64,000 nucleotides of DNA from Chrysomallon squamiferum (GCA_012295275.1 CM022670.1:17102698-17166697), one strand, 5' to 3'; counted from the stretch's first letter, positions 12,061-26,229 are shown. Numbers and translations: made by a program. The notes: generated by a model not told the origin, from the sequence alone.

Positions 12061-12360
12061 TACCTAGCTATTTCTGACTAAATAACTACATTACAGGTGT
12101 TTGGTACAAGACAGACATAAAGAAATTACTCAGAAGTTAACAACTGATGGCAAATGACTAACCGTGGAAACATCAAAGTGTTGAGAAAATTTCCACATCA
12201 TTAGTTTGACGGCCAGGTAATGGTATTGTCGAGGGGGTGGGTCTGTTAACACCCCAGTGGTCAGAGAGTGGTGACTGTGTCACAGATAAGTGATGGGGAC
12301 ATTGTAGTCACATTGCCTTGTGTCCTGGCTATCACATAATTATCAGATTTAACAGCCAGC
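12060..12360. promoter_or_regulatory. Less AT-rich island, possible regulatory element
   Basis: A unique, higher-complexity block between pentanucleotide and dinucleotide repeats. It contains CpGs and no long open frame. A regulatory role is only inferred from the contrast with its surroundings. Confidence 0.25.
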
Positions 12361-12421
12361 TTGTAATAATACCTTAGAATAATCTCTTGATAGATGTCTG
12401 AATTGTCGTGTTGAATGCATA

Positions 12422-12424
<3 letters not shown>

Positions 12425-12472
<48 letters not shown>
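12425..12472. repeat. (GT)n microsatellite
   Basis: Uninterrupted GT run, followed by degenerate ATGT sequence to about 12650. Confidence 0.95.
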
Positions 12473-12475
<3 letters not shown>

Positions 12476-13624
12476 TGTTTGCATGTATGTATGAAATACA
12501 GATAGGATGGTAGGTATGTGTGTGTATGTTTTTTGTGTGTGCATGTATGTGTCTGGGAATGTATGTATGTAATATAGAAAGGGAGGTAGGTATGTTCCTG
12601 TGTCTGTGTTTATGTACATATATTTATATGTATGTATGTATTTATGTACATCTAAATGAGAAAGAAAAAAAGAAATGAAGAAAGAAAAAGAAAGAAAAAA
12701 GAGAAAGCAGAATTTAATATGAATCTTTCCATTTCTAAAATATTTTTGAATGTATTTCAAAAGAAATATGAGTATTCACCAATGTATTAACATAGAATCA
12801 GGTTAAATGAGGATATTTATATCCTTTGTTCTGCGTTGAGATCTAGTTTATCTCAAGAGAAATCTGATTATCACCAGTAACCATTGTTTACATTCTTGTA
12901 TGCTTTATTTAAAAACTATTTTTAGAATAAAGAATGAAAAAAACAAAACAAATAAAAAATAATAATAAATTGTTTTTTAAAAAAAAAGATTTCTTACAAC
13001 CTATCAATTCTCACAAAACCAAAAAAGTTCATCTGACAAGTTTGCTTTAAAAAATATTATGATGTCACAAAAAAAACTCTTGTAAATATGTTTCTAAAGA
13101 ATTTTGTCCTACTTTTTAGAAAGTAAATAAGCTCATTTTGTATTTGAAAATCTATTCAGAAGGTTTCATTTAGCCTTATATATGTGAGCAAGTTTGAGAA
13201 CAAATGTCATATGAGGGGAAACATTTATTGTGAGAGATTGTTAAAAACCTTACCAATTATGAAAATTATATTTCACCGAAAGCATCTTATGAAAAAAAAT
13301 AAAAAAAAATAACATACCAGCCTCATTGTCACCTTAAAAGCAATTATAGGACATTACTATAATGTGTGCATGGTCCAGTGAGTGTACATGTGTGTTTTCA
13401 ATCATATATGGTGCATAAAAAGAAACTCAGCTATTCACTGTAAAGAATATACTGAGAGGAACTCTTGTCAAAAGATTCTATGAAAAAAAAAAATGATGGT
13501 GTTTTGGTTGAGTTAATATTTCACTTCATAAAGGTGAGATGACTAATGTGAATTTCATCTAATCTGAGGGTAGCATTCTGGACTTCCTGCTGAAAGTAAA
13601 AAAAAAAAAAGAGGAAAATGTTAT

Positions 13625-13745
13625 TCAAACATATACATACACACACACATACACACATACATATGACATACATACACACACACACACACATATATATGAC
13701 ATACATACACACACACACACACATATATATGACATACATACACAA
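13625..13745. repeat. CA/TATA compound repeat with 33-bp higher order
   Basis: The word atgacatacata recurs at 13663, 13696 and 13729, 33 bp apart, with CA runs between. Confidence 0.9.
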
Positions 13746-14049
13746 AATAAAAAATCCTTCTAAGATATTAATAAATATTTAAACATTCTAATAATTATTT
13801 TTCTGCTGCTTGTTAAAACAATAAATAAAAATGTCTTGTCGACTGTATTAGTTATTTAATTTCTGAAAATTCATATCTTTGTTGAATAAATAAATAAATA
13901 AATAAATAAATAGAATAGTTTAAGTTAAACATGACTGTTTAGATCAGGGATGGTAAATCTAATGATTTTTTAAAACTACACAAATTATTTTTATTGTAAG
14001 TACCAATACAACAACAATACAATAATAATAAAAACAATAATGTGTGTAA

Positions 14050-14165
14050 TAATGACAGTGATGATGATAATGGTGATGAATATGGAGATGTTGATAATGA
14101 TGATGTTGAAAGTAATGATGGATATGATGCTGATGCTGATGCTGATGCTGATGGTAATGATGACA
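14050..14165. repeat. GAT-rich trinucleotide tract
   Basis: Imperfect GAT/AAT units ending in a perfect gctgat run near 14130. Confidence 0.85.
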
Positions 14166-14315
14166 AGGAAAACATTTCGACTGGTATTTGAGATAATTTA
14201 GAGAAAAAGGTTAAATCTAATTTGACACCAGTTCACACACCAGAATGACATGACTTGACACTGATGTATGCCATGAAAAATAATAAAGTCAGTCTACTAA
14301 TATTTCACTTGCTGG

Positions 14316-14318
<3 letters not shown>

Positions 14319-14381
<63 letters not shown>

Positions 14382-14501
14382 TTTATCAACAATTTAATAG
14401 AGTTAACAACTATAAATAATAAAAATACATACATACATATATACATATTTACATTCATAAATACATACGTACATAGATACATACATACATACATACATAC
14501 A

Positions 14502-14532
<31 letters not shown>
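14319..14532. repeat. (CA)n and (CATA)n microsatellites
   Basis: About 61 bp of CA (14319-14379) followed by a CATA tetranucleotide tract (14425-14532). Confidence 0.95.
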
Positions 14533-14537
<5 letters not shown>

Positions 14538-15691
14538 TTATAGTTGTCATCTCTATACAAATAAATTCGTGACAATATTAAGCTTGGCAATTTTTGTAAA
14601 TATGACACTATGAGCATAATAATATTAATAAAATGTGTAGTGAATGTATACACACAGAGAGAAACTGACAGATATCAGTAGATACAGACAGACAATTACT
14701 TTCAGTTCAGACAGGACAACATAGGTCAGCTGACACTCAGAACATGCTGGGAAGATAATTGCTGTATTTCAATGAACAGAGATAACCAAAAAAGATAACA
14801 TTCATTAGGAAATATACAAATTTATTTTGGAATAAAGAAATAAATGTCGTATAGCTAGAATGTTTCACTGCCACTAATTTGCTTCAGATCAGAGAAAATG
14901 AAAAATGAAAACGTTTTGTTGTTAACAACACTGCTGAACTTTTAACTTACTTTTTCCAGTGTGCCATTTTATGATTACAATAAAAATATTCTGTGTACTG
15001 ATAAAATTAGGATTATTATTTTCATTTTTTACGTTAATCAACAATGAACAATTTAATTAGAATTTCTGATTAATAAACACAACAAATGAGAGCGTGCTTA
15101 GTGACATTTCAGCTGCTACATGTCACAGAGAAGTAAATAAATAAATAAATTTATAAAAACTAGCGTTGATGGAAGTGACACATCAAATATACGACACAGG
15201 CTGAGTATCCAATATCGTAAACGTATAAATTTGTCGATTATTTTAAACTGCCTAAAACCATAATAAAAATAGTGAAATGTTTCATAAATGATGAATGTGA
15301 TTGTGAATATTAATACAATGATTTTAAATTAATTAGTCGTCTAATTATGAGGAAAATAAATCAGTAATTAACAGCTGCAGAGATCTGAACAGTACACACA
15401 TATATACAGATAATGTTTGGTTTAAAATTTAATGTAACCTATCATTTTTCATATTTGTTTTCCTTCTTTTATTATTAATTTCTTAAAAATGAGAATATCA
15501 CAATTTACTGGTACCAGAAATATTAAATATATATATATAATGAAAACAAAAAATAATTTTTTTTTTTTTTTTACTGTCCCGAACATAGTGGTAATTTTTA
15601 GTGTAAGTTTTACAAATTCACTAGTCAGACTGAGTTTCTGTGTTAAATTATATATTTCTAATGCCACAACAGTGTTAAAGTTATGCTGTGT

Positions 15692-15695
<4 letters not shown>

Positions 15696-15785
<90 letters not shown>
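15696..15785. repeat. (CT)n microsatellite
   Basis: About 90 bp of uninterrupted CT. It is a pyrimidine strand able in principle to form triplex DNA. Confidence 0.95.
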
Positions 15786-15787
<2 letters not shown>

Positions 15788-15949
15788 AATACATATAGGG
15801 AGAAAAAAAGAAAAAAAAAAATTTCCAATGTTTTTCTTTTCTGTTTTAAATTTTTCAAAGTTATTTGTTATGATAAATTAAAATAATAACTTTTTTTTTT
15901 GAAATTCCTTCTCCAATATATATATAGATTTAACCCTATCAAAAAAAAA

Positions 15950-15954
15950 AAAAA

Positions 15955-15990
<36 letters not shown>

Positions 15991-16016
15991 AATAAAATAT
16001 ATAAAAATAAAAATAA

Positions 16017-16079
<63 letters not shown>

Positions 16080-16081
16080 AT
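15950..16081. repeat. AAT/AAAT microsatellite
   Basis: Runs of AAT then AAAT, twice. Confidence 0.95.
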
Positions 16082-16615
16082 TTTAAAAATCAATTATTAA
16101 AATTCCAATTTTCATTTTGAATTGATGATAAGAATTATGTAAAAAATTACAATTTATTAAATATACATACATACATACATACATTCATACATGCACAGAA
16201 TACACACATATATATATTACAGTCAAAACTTAATAGACTTTTCTCTATTAGTTTAACATTTAAAATATTTATTGCTTTAAATAATTTTTAAAAAAGGATT
16301 CTGAAAAAAATAAATAAAAATTAGACTTCAGACCACTGTAAAAAAAATCAGCCCTTAAATAGAAACTCCAGTTCAGTTATTGACAGAGTCTCACAGAAAA
16401 CTGTAATTTTGTTAGAAAAGACCACTAAAACTACTAAAAAGACTTGTAAAATTATAATTACATCAGATTGATAATCATACTTAATTAATGCAAACAAACA
16501 AACAAAAAAGTTTATAATAAGATTAAAAAATTTATGTTTAGTGAGTTGATATAGACTGATAGAGATTTGGGTAGTTCAGTTAATTTTATTTTATATATCC
16601 ATATTTTTATCCATA

Positions 16616-16617
<2 letters not shown>

Positions 16618-16659
<42 letters not shown>
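16618..16659. repeat. (TA)n microsatellite
   Basis: About 42 bp of alternating TA. Confidence 0.95.
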
Positions 16660-16660
<1 letters not shown>

Positions 16661-16919
16661 ATAGCAAAAAAATAACAGTTAAAGGAATTAAATAATAAAA
16701 ATTAACATAATAATAATAATAGCAACAACAACAACAAAAGTATTACCAAAAAAACAACAATTTTTTTTTATTATGCCCTAATATTACTTGCAGTAAAATC
16801 CACAAAAAAAAAAAAAAAAAAAAAAAATATAAAAAGTAAAAATAAAAATAATATGATACAAAAACAAAACAAAAAATGTACAGCTAACCTTGAGTGTTGT
16901 AAAACTAACTTAACAAACA

Positions 16920-17300
16920 CGATCTTTAATGAGATCTGAGAAATTCAAACTGTCTTCGTGTTTAAGGGAATATATTTCAGTTCTTAACGTATATCACTTC
17001 TCAAAAACAAGACGCCTCAGGCTGTTGTGACTTTTTGTAAATCTCACTGTAATCCTATACGTCTGACTTTATCTGCTAATTTACTTAGGATATCGTTGTC
17101 AGCTCTGGGGCAATTGCTGCAGGATTTCCCCAATTGACAGCTCCTTCAGCTGACACTGTAATCCCCCAGGATTAATACACACCCTGGCATTTCCTCTTGT
17201 TATCAAAACATTTCACCTCACAGGATCACCTATCATGCAGTGGTCAATTCCCATGAACAGTGTTTCACGTTCTAACCATGATTCCTTACTGATAATGATT
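16920..17300. promoter_or_regulatory. Unique island with paired TAATCC sites, possible enhancer
   Basis: A less AT-rich block. It has a palindrome TAATCC-CCCA-GGATTA at 17159-17174, which is two inverted K50-homeodomain (Otx/Bicoid-type) cores, and a TGACAG (Meis-type) word near 17136. Site identity is from known consensus; regulatory activity is inference. Confidence 0.3.
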
Positions 17301-17563
17301 AAAAGGAAATCAGCATTTCGTCATCATATTAAAAACACAAGAAGAAAATATTTTTTATAATTTAATAATATTTATATGGTTGTAAGAAATTCTGTCAGTT
17401 GATAATATCTCTTGAAAAAACAGAAATGAACATATATTTAATTTATGTGTACTTTGTGTTCTGGAATAGCTGTATGTTATTATTTTTATTATGTGGAAAA
17501 CTTATATTTATACCAGTACAGTGATTACCAATATGAAACAATTTGTGTTAAGTATTTTAATAT

Positions 17564-17605
<42 letters not shown>
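17564..17605. repeat. (AAT)n microsatellite
   Basis: About 13 AAT units. Confidence 0.95.
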
Positions 17606-18715
17606 TAAATAATTTAAAAAAATTATTATTATAATAACAATATTTTTTATAATGGTAATAACAATAATGTAACAAGAATAGTAAAACAACAGTATCAAAA
17701 CTCAGTTTAAATAACAATAAGCTATACAAAAAAAATTAGTACAAGTTTACAGTAATGTACATTCAGTATATTTTTGTCTTCAAAACTTTTATTTCTTTTA
17801 TTAAATTTTTTCACCAGTATGTGTCCAAATTTGACAAAAAATAATATATATATATATATTCACTATCTATGCACTCACTCACCATTCAATGTTTTTTCAT
17901 TCATCCAATTGTCATTTGTTTTATCTATCCATCCAGAATTTAATTTTTATGTTTTTAATGTTTTGATTAATTCCTTTCATTGTTCTATATATAACAGCTT
18001 CTTTTTAAATTTTCTGACTTTGAAGTATGTTATAAAATAATGTTAATATTTTTTCACTTCTTTTTTTTTTTTAAATTGTTTCACCATAACTAGTTAGTAA
18101 TTCACACTAGTGTGGTCCAGCTCTCTGACTGATATACATCACTACATTACTCATAAGTCAAAGTATACTGTGAATCTAATGGATGACAGACTTTCTCAAA
18201 CTTGTTCAGATTTTCAGATTTATTTTGAACAGCAGGGTACATCCTTTCTGTGAGAGTAATTCAGTGTGGTATACCACAGGGCAGTGGTCAACATGGATTA
18301 TTGTATTAACTGGCTAATACAGCACTTCTAATTAACACAGATTTATCATAGATTATCTGAACAGAAACACTTTAAACTTGTTAGACAATTATTAAGGCTT
18401 TGTTACTAATTTTTAAAGTGCTAGCAGTATTTGTGAGATATCTATCTCAGTCATTACTGCAAAGTTTACTTATTTAGTTTCTTTGTTGTTGTTGTTTGTT
18501 TAGTTTTTTGTTGTTTATTTTTATTCAGCACTTGTCATGTTCTTCTGTCTTTTAAACTTGAGTGATATTTGTAATCAGCTACACTATTTTTGTCATATTA
18601 ATATCATAATGCTTGTATATATATATCCATCATTTACTTATGATAGATCGTAAGTTATTTCTATGATAATAGTTAAAGATGGCTTAAATATGGAAAATGA
18701 ATATGGAGTTTATAA

Positions 18716-18888
<173 letters not shown>

Positions 18889-19150
18889 CACACACAATCA
18901 TGCACACAGACACACAGAGCCAGAGAGACTATATACTAAGTCACGGAAGACTGGGTTTTTTGCATTTTACATGACAGCTATTTCAACCGATGTGTGTTGA
19001 TTCTCAAAGTTAATCTGTTTGTACCGAGAAAAACAAACACAACAATAAGCTGAGTTTGTCTTCAGGTCTGTGTATTGTCACTAGCTGCTATTAAGCTGTC
19101 ATTAATCTCCAGTACATTGTGGAAGTTTTCTTACACTGACATCTCCTCTG

Positions 19151-19340
19151 TGTCCTGTCACCTTCAGTCTGGTGTAACTTCACTGGACCCCTCTCACACA
19201 CAGACACCCACCTCTTGTGTGTCCTGTCACTTCTAGTAACTTTACTTTACCCCAGTCACACCCAACACACATTTCTCAATGTCCTGTCGCTTTCAGTAAC
19301 TTTACATCTCCATTCCCACACACATAAACACACACACACT
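19151..19340. repeat. Three-unit tandem repeat, about 60-69 bp
   Basis: The word tgtcctgtc starts units at 19151, 19220 and 19280, each followed by a related ttcag/taactt segment and a CA-rich end. Confidence 0.75.
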
Positions 19341-19952
19341 GGCTTGTTTATTTTATTATATTAATTTCAAATGAAAGGATAAAATACTGATAATATTTCA
19401 GACTTCACTTTCATTATTAATAATAATATGCATAAAATCATACAAATTTTAATAATAAAGAGAAAATTAATCAAAACGTTCTACATTACAATAAATTTAC
19501 TTCAGTATACCTTTTTTGGTTTTGACATTAGAAGAACTGCATTTCTAACTGACCTTAAACTGAAGTCATTGGTAAAATAATTATGTTAATTTTAACAGTT
19601 AACAGAATGTCAACAATGGGTCTGGTTTATGATGCTACTGTCAGTGACTTGACAAAACTGAAATGACAGTAATAAGCGATAATAGCTGGCGTTAAACAGT
19701 TTTCACTGAGATAAAAAAAACATCTTACTAGACATAATTAATTCCCGTGGACACTGAAAATCTGACAGGTTGTTTTATGTGGAGTTCTTTATATAAACAG
19801 CTGTTAACATTTGTCACACATACATCATGTTGTGTAACATTCATTTGCTGTATGTAAGAAGAACCCACTGTATTATGTAACAGCTATACAGCTGTACAGA
19901 CACCTCTCTGGTAGCACCACAGAACAGAAACATTAATATTTCACACAAAACT

Positions 19953-19954
<2 letters not shown>

Positions 19955-20032
<78 letters not shown>
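19955..20032. repeat. (GA)n microsatellite
   Basis: 78 bp of uninterrupted GA. Confidence 0.95.
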
Positions 20033-20035
<3 letters not shown>

Positions 20036-20139
20036 TTGTGTTAAAAAGGATGAAGAAAAATTTAACTTTGATTAATTGTTTAAAGTAGTTAATGTTTTTT
20101 TTAATATGTTATAACATATTGTGGTTATAATAAATGATT

Positions 20140-20535
20140 AAATATAGAATATTTTTAAATATAATAATGTAAAAATTCTATTATAATAATAAATTATTAA
20201 ATACACCAACATTCAAATATAAAAATATAAAAAAAACCCTAAAATTATTTAAATACACCAACATATACAAATAGAAAAATATATATTTAATATACCAGAA
20301 TACTCACATATAAAAAGGTAATAAAATGTCCATGATTTTAATAAATTATTTGATACACCAACATATTCAAATATGGAAATATAAAAATTCTCTGATTATA
20401 ATAAATTATTTGAAATACCAATATTCAAATACAAATATATAAAAATTCCCGAATTATAATAAATTATTTAATATACTAACATTTTCAAATATAAAAATAT
20501 AAAATTTACATAATAAATTATTTAATAAACATGCT
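20140..20535. repeat. Degenerate AT-rich tandem repeat, about 60 bp
   Basis: The motif aataaattatttgatacacc followed by aacatattcaaatat recurs in diverged form five or six times. Confidence 0.7.
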
Positions 20536-20689
20536 TCCAGTTAAATTAACCAACAAATATAAGAATCAACATTTTAAAATATTTTAACATGAAATCGGAA
20601 AATAAACATAAATACTGAAAATAAACATGAAAACTGGAAATAAACGTACATAAACCGAATACAAACGCTCATCAGAATAAATTACGATT

Positions 20690-21260
20690 TACGCCAAACA
20701 GACAGTAATTCTGTTACAGTCACAAACGCATGACGTAGGACATTACACATCTTACATAAGTAGCGATTTTGGTTTTTTTGCTACCAAAACACTTTGCGCT
20801 GATCATTTTCTACTTAGTGGCCCCATTAAGTCTCTCTAACCGCATACATTCTCACTTAAAGCATTACCACTGAAAGCTATATTGCTGTTTAACAGCCGCT
20901 CAGCATTGTACGTGGACGAGACCCAGCCTGTAATTAGGAAGAATTTGGTAACAAGAGATGATCTAATGGTTTGCAGTAATGACGTTTAACGGTGTACAGC
21001 ACATCTCTGCTAATGGCGCCGGCTATCGGTGAATTCAAGGTTGAAATGGAGAACAATTCCAGTGACCTGCTGTTAGCCCAGTGTCCAGTCAGCTGGATGC
21101 GATGCGGTTAAACACATTTTAATTCGACTTGCCTGCAGAGTGGCAGTCCTCTCTGAGGACCAGTGCTGGGTGTAAAATGTGAGATGTTCCACGCCATGCA
21201 GTGCCAGGCCGTCTTTGGAACCTTTCATCTTGACAGCCGTTTTTGTGAAATGTTTTAAAA
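20690..21260. promoter_or_regulatory. Large non-repetitive island, candidate conserved non-coding element
   Basis: About 570 bp with many CpGs, no simple repeats and no long open frame, sitting between two repeat arrays. It contains homeodomain-like words (taattag near 20932) and looks like a cis-regulatory block. This is inferred from composition only. Confidence 0.35.
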
Positions 21261-21599
21261 GTTAAAATTTATGTGTCGTCGTTCAGATGTAATTACACAA
21301 AAATCTTCTTTTTCTGTCGCTGTCATTTTATATATATATATATATAAGGGTAAATTTGTTAATTAAAATAAAAATATTTATAAATTATTTTCTAAAAACA
21401 TTATTTCTTTCATCTTATAGAGACAAAAGACATAATCTTTTAAGATGTCTGGAAATTCGTAATTTAATGTAAAATGATATACAAATGTTATTTATCGAAA
21501 TCTGGCTTATAACAATTCACTACAATATAATACTTTGAAACTTACCAGTATTATTAACCTTTCTGAGGAAAGTATGTATGATTACAAAATATAAAATAT

Positions 21600-22800
21600 G
21601 ATATCTGTTAACTCTGTACAGACTATCTAGTCATGTAGTTTGTAAACGCTGTACAGAGTCTAGACACGCAACATGTACAATCTGTACAGACTGTCTATTC
21701 ATGTAGTTTGTAAATTCTGTACAAACTGTCTAGTCACACAGTGTTAACTGTACAGATAGTTTAGTCATGTAGTGTGTAAGCTAAGTAAAGACTGTCTAAT
21801 CACACAACTCTACAGACTGTACAGACTGTCTAGTCACACAGTGTTAACTGTACAGACAGTTTAGTCATGTAGTGTGTAAGCTAAGTACATACTGTCTAAT
21901 CACACAGTTTTCTACATACTGTCTAATCACACAACTCTACAGACTGTACAGACTGTCTAGTCACACAGTGTTAACTGTACAGACAGTTTAGTCATGTAGT
22001 GTGTAAGCTAAGTTCAGACTGTCTAATCACACAATTCTACAGACTGTACAGACTGTCTAGTCACACAGTGTTAACTGTACAGACAGTTTAGTCATGTAGT
22101 GTGTAAGCTAAGTTCAGACTGTCTAATCACACAACTCTACAGACTGTACAGACTGTCTAGTCACACAGTGTTAACTGTACAGACAGTTTAGTCATGTAGT
22201 GTGTAAGCTAAGTTCAGACTGTCTAATCACACAACTCTACATAGTGTGTAATCACACAACTCTAAACTCTGTACAGACTGTTAGTCATGTAGTTTCTTAA
22301 CTCTGTTCTAACTGTATTCACCCAACAGACTTTCTAGTCACGCAGTTTGTAAATCACGTAGTCTGCTAACTGTGTCCAGCCTGTTTAGTCCCAAAGTTTG
22401 TAAACTGTGTACAGACTGTTTAATCGTACAGTTTGTAAACTGTGTAAAGACTGTCTAATCGTACAGTTTGTAGACTCTGTACAGACTCTTGTCACGCAGT
22501 TTGTAAACTGTGTAAAGACTGTCTAATCGTGTAGTATGTAAACTGTGTCCAGACTGTATAGTCACAAAGTTTGTAAACTCCGAACAACTTTCTGGTCGTA
22601 CATTTTGTACACTGTATACAGACTGTCTAGTCATACAGTTTGTAAACTCTGAACAACTTCTAGACTTATACTGTAAGCTGTGTACATATTGTCTAAGGAC
22701 AACTTCTAGTTTGTAAGCTGTGTACAGACTAATCGTGAATCGTGTAAACTCTGTACAAACAGTCTAGTCAGACAATACGTAAACTCTGCACAGTATCTAG
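21600..22800. repeat. 100-bp satellite array with degenerate flanks
   Basis: The word gtgttaactg recurs at 21741, 21841, 21968, 22068 and 22168. The period is 100 bp, with one 27-bp insertion. Sub-motifs such as ctgtacagactgtctag repeat in diverged 40-50 bp units out to about 22800. It shares words with the inverted-repeat arms beside Pcdh-A. Confidence 0.9.
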
Positions 22801-23179
22801 TAACGCAGTTCATAAATTCTGCGGATACCTGCTGATTTATCGCTGCAGAAACTGTTTTCAGTAAAGAGACAGTACAGACTGAACGACACACTTTTAATGA
22901 TGTGTTCCCCAGTCTCTTGTGTCGCTGCCTGCTGTTATATTTTCAGTTTAATGTTGAAAACATTTACCACACTCATTAAACACACAATGCGATAAAGACA
23001 TCGCCTTTAATAAATCGTATTCATATTGTAGTAGAGAGAAAATATTATCCATTGAAATTCTGATTTATGCTGAAGCTGTGAAGGTTATTTCTTTTTTAAT
23101 GGCATATATTTTAGAAAAATAGCTACGCTTTCTGTTGCCATTAAAAAAAATAAAGAAAAGAAACATTTTTTCTTTCTTG

Positions 23180-23212
<33 letters not shown>

Positions 23213-23489
23213 TGCTTTTTGCTCAGTTTATATTTAATTTCCGTCTTTATTACTGTGCTAGCTTTAAGAGTGGTTGAACGTATCATTGTTTTGTTGGTAT
23301 ATTTGCACATAACGAAAACAATTTTGTACTTCATAATGGCAAGATTAAATTTTATAAATTTATATAAACTGAATTTATGAACAAATAAAACGTCTAAAAA
23401 AAATTTTTTACGGTAATTTCACTTCCATTATAACATTTATGATTTTAAAATTTTTTAAACCATATGAAATAACTTCATACATTTTATTA

Positions 23490-24565
23490 CAAACATTTTG
23501 CATTTAGTTTTAGTACTAACATTATCTATTTTAATACTAATATTATTATATTTAGTTTTAGCACCAAGCAGTATCAATTTAGTTTAATACTAACGTTATT
23601 ACATTTATTGTTAGAACAAGTTGTATCAGTCTATTTTAATACTGACATTATTAATTTAGAGTTAGTCTCATGTTTGTAACAATTTGTTTTAATACTAACA
23701 TTATTACATTTAGCATTAGTATCGCGTTCTATCAGTCTATTTTAATACTAACATTCTTAGTGTATTTTAATACTAACATTATTACATTTAGCTTTAGTAT
23801 CGCGTTCTATCAGTCTATTTTAATACTAACATTCTTACATTTAGCTTTAGTATCGCGTTCTATCAGTCTATTTTAATACTAACATTATTACATTTAGCTT
23901 TAGTATCGCGTTCTATCAGTCTATTTTAATACTAACATTCTTACATTTAGCTTTAGTATCGCGTTCTATCAGTCTATTTTAATACTAACATTCTTACATT
24001 TAGCTTTAGTATCGCGTTCTATCAGTGTATTTTAATACTAACATTATTACATTTAGTTTTAGTATCGCGTTGTATCAGTCTATTTTAATACTAACATTAT
24101 TACATTTGTTTTTAATATCGCGTTCTATCAGTCTATTTTAATACTAACATTATTACATTTGTTTTTAGTATCACATTATATTAATTTTAATACCAACATT
24201 ATTACATTAATTTTAGTATCACGACATATCATTTTTTTTTATATACTGATATTATTACATTTAGTTTTAGCACCAAGTTGTATCAGTTTATTTTAACACT
24301 AACAGTATTACATTTAGTTTTACTGGCGACTTATATTAGTTTATCTTTTGAATATTAACAATTTAGTATTAGTACCAATTGTATCAGTTTATTTTAGTAC
24401 AAACATTATTATATTTAATTGTTGTATCACGTTGTATCAGTCTATTACAATACTAACATTATTACATTCAATATTAATAGTATTATATTTAATTTTAGTA
24501 TAAGTTGTATCAGTCTATTTTAATACTATCTGTATTCTGTTTGTATCAGTCTATTTTAATACTAT
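23490..24565. repeat. 53-bp minisatellite
   Basis: The word atcgcgtt recurs at 23852, 23905, 23958, 24011, 24064 and 24117, exactly 53 bp apart, with an earlier copy at 23799. Diverged units (ttagttttagtaccaag) extend on both sides. About 20 units in all. Confidence 0.93.
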
Positions 24566-26229
24566 CTGTATTCTGTTTGTATCAGTTTTAAAACAAAAGT
24601 TACTACGTTTCGCTGATGTTCCAATTTGTACACGTCAGTCAGACTAACTTTACGGTTATGTCTACAAACACAGAGACTACGACATCTACCAAAGTAAACA
24701 CAGGAACCATCAATCAGGACAGCGTGCTCTTCTAACTGAAACTGACAGCGACACTTTGACAAAACAATCATAAAAATATCATTGCCTTAATTGTAATTTT
24801 TATTTTATTTTATTACTTTGATGTGACAACATGGCGTTCATGTGTCATATACGTCCACCCCACACATACACATATATACAACCTGCCACTTGATTAAGCT
24901 GTAAGCTGATTGGATGACCTTTTGTTACCTGATTGGTTGGTGTGCTGGCCTGGGGTATTACACGCCTATGGATGTACAGTAATGCTATTAGCGAATTAGT
25001 ACAATGAAGTAAAGTGATAGCTCTGTGTGCTTTATGGATGTCTGATCTGACTGATTGCTGAAAACAAAAGGTTGTGGTAACAATGTAAACGATTTCTTTG
25101 TTGGCGGAAATTAAACGTACACAGTCTTTACTTACCACACGTATCTGGTTTCTTAATGAACAGCGCCGTTTTCGCTGGATTTTAATAACACTGTCACTCT
25201 CAGATAATTATGCTGTAAAAATGAAATATCAGTAAAAAACCCCAAAAACAAGGTTTAACGAGATTTTTTTTATTTTAAAATCGTAATATTAACCGAAATG
25301 TGAATCAAGGGGTAAGGATAGGGCTAGCTGTACTCCCAAATCTCAGGAAAATTAGTTTGCAAATTTTTGCCAAAGTAAGACGAAATTGATATTTGTATTT
25401 TTACGTGTATAAAATTTTGGGTAAATCAGTACCTCTGTTCCTCTTTAATAAAAAAAAATCCCAGTATGTTTATGGATATTAATGCACTACGTTTAATAAA
25501 TTAGAGTAAATGCTTTTAAATAAAAATTTATATTTTATTTATTTATTTTATTAATTTCTTCATAACTAGAAAACCTGTAAAAACAAATCACCAATACAGT
25601 AAATAATTTTAGGCTTTGTTTATGAGTCGCATGTTTTTTTTAACATAACATAAACTAGAATTATATGTGTGTGTGTGTGTGTGCGCGTGCGTGTGCGTGC
25701 GTGTGTTGTGTTGTTTATATTTTGAAAGATGACAAGCCACCAACAAGAAGTGAATTTATCTGTTAAATAAAATTTACACTCTGTTTTTATCAATTGCAGA
25801 TTACATAATTATTATTGCTTGAAATTAATTGTTCCTGGTGTTTGAAAATATAAAAATTATAGACGATAATACACAGATGCATGATATTTTTATATGTGTG
25901 TTTTTTTTCTCTCTCTCTCTTGATATTACTGAAGAACCCTCTGTTACAAAATACACGTATTTATATACGTACACACATGAAATATATATATATATACACA
26001 TGAAATATATATATATATATTATACACACACACATACAAATATTTCTATATTTCAAGAAAATATAATTATATATATGCATGTATTTGTGAATAAATATAA
26101 ATATACAGTTATATGTATGATACATATAACAAACTTTCATATTTCACATACAAGTAAATATATTTTGCTAAAATTAACAAGAAACTCCATCCTTTCGCTA
26201 TTCTTTGTGACCTTTATTTGTCCACAGTC
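24566..26229. other. Intergenic before the protocadherin B promoter
   Basis: No gene recognised. The part 24590-25150 is less AT-rich and unique. GT/GC repeats lie at 25666-25713 and ATATAC-type repeats at 25960-26040. Confidence 0.6.

Noticed and set aside
12374-12760. 128-codon minus-strand frame
   Set aside because: Mostly Thr-His from the GT microsatellite and poly-AAAG.
15489-15886. Open frames made of Leu-Ser repeats
   Set aside because: They are translations of the (CT)n microsatellite; similar frames at 18673-18905 come from (GA)n.
23490-24565. Regular repeat array resembling CRISPR
   Set aside because: Units abut with no unique spacers, and the context is animal nuclear DNA.
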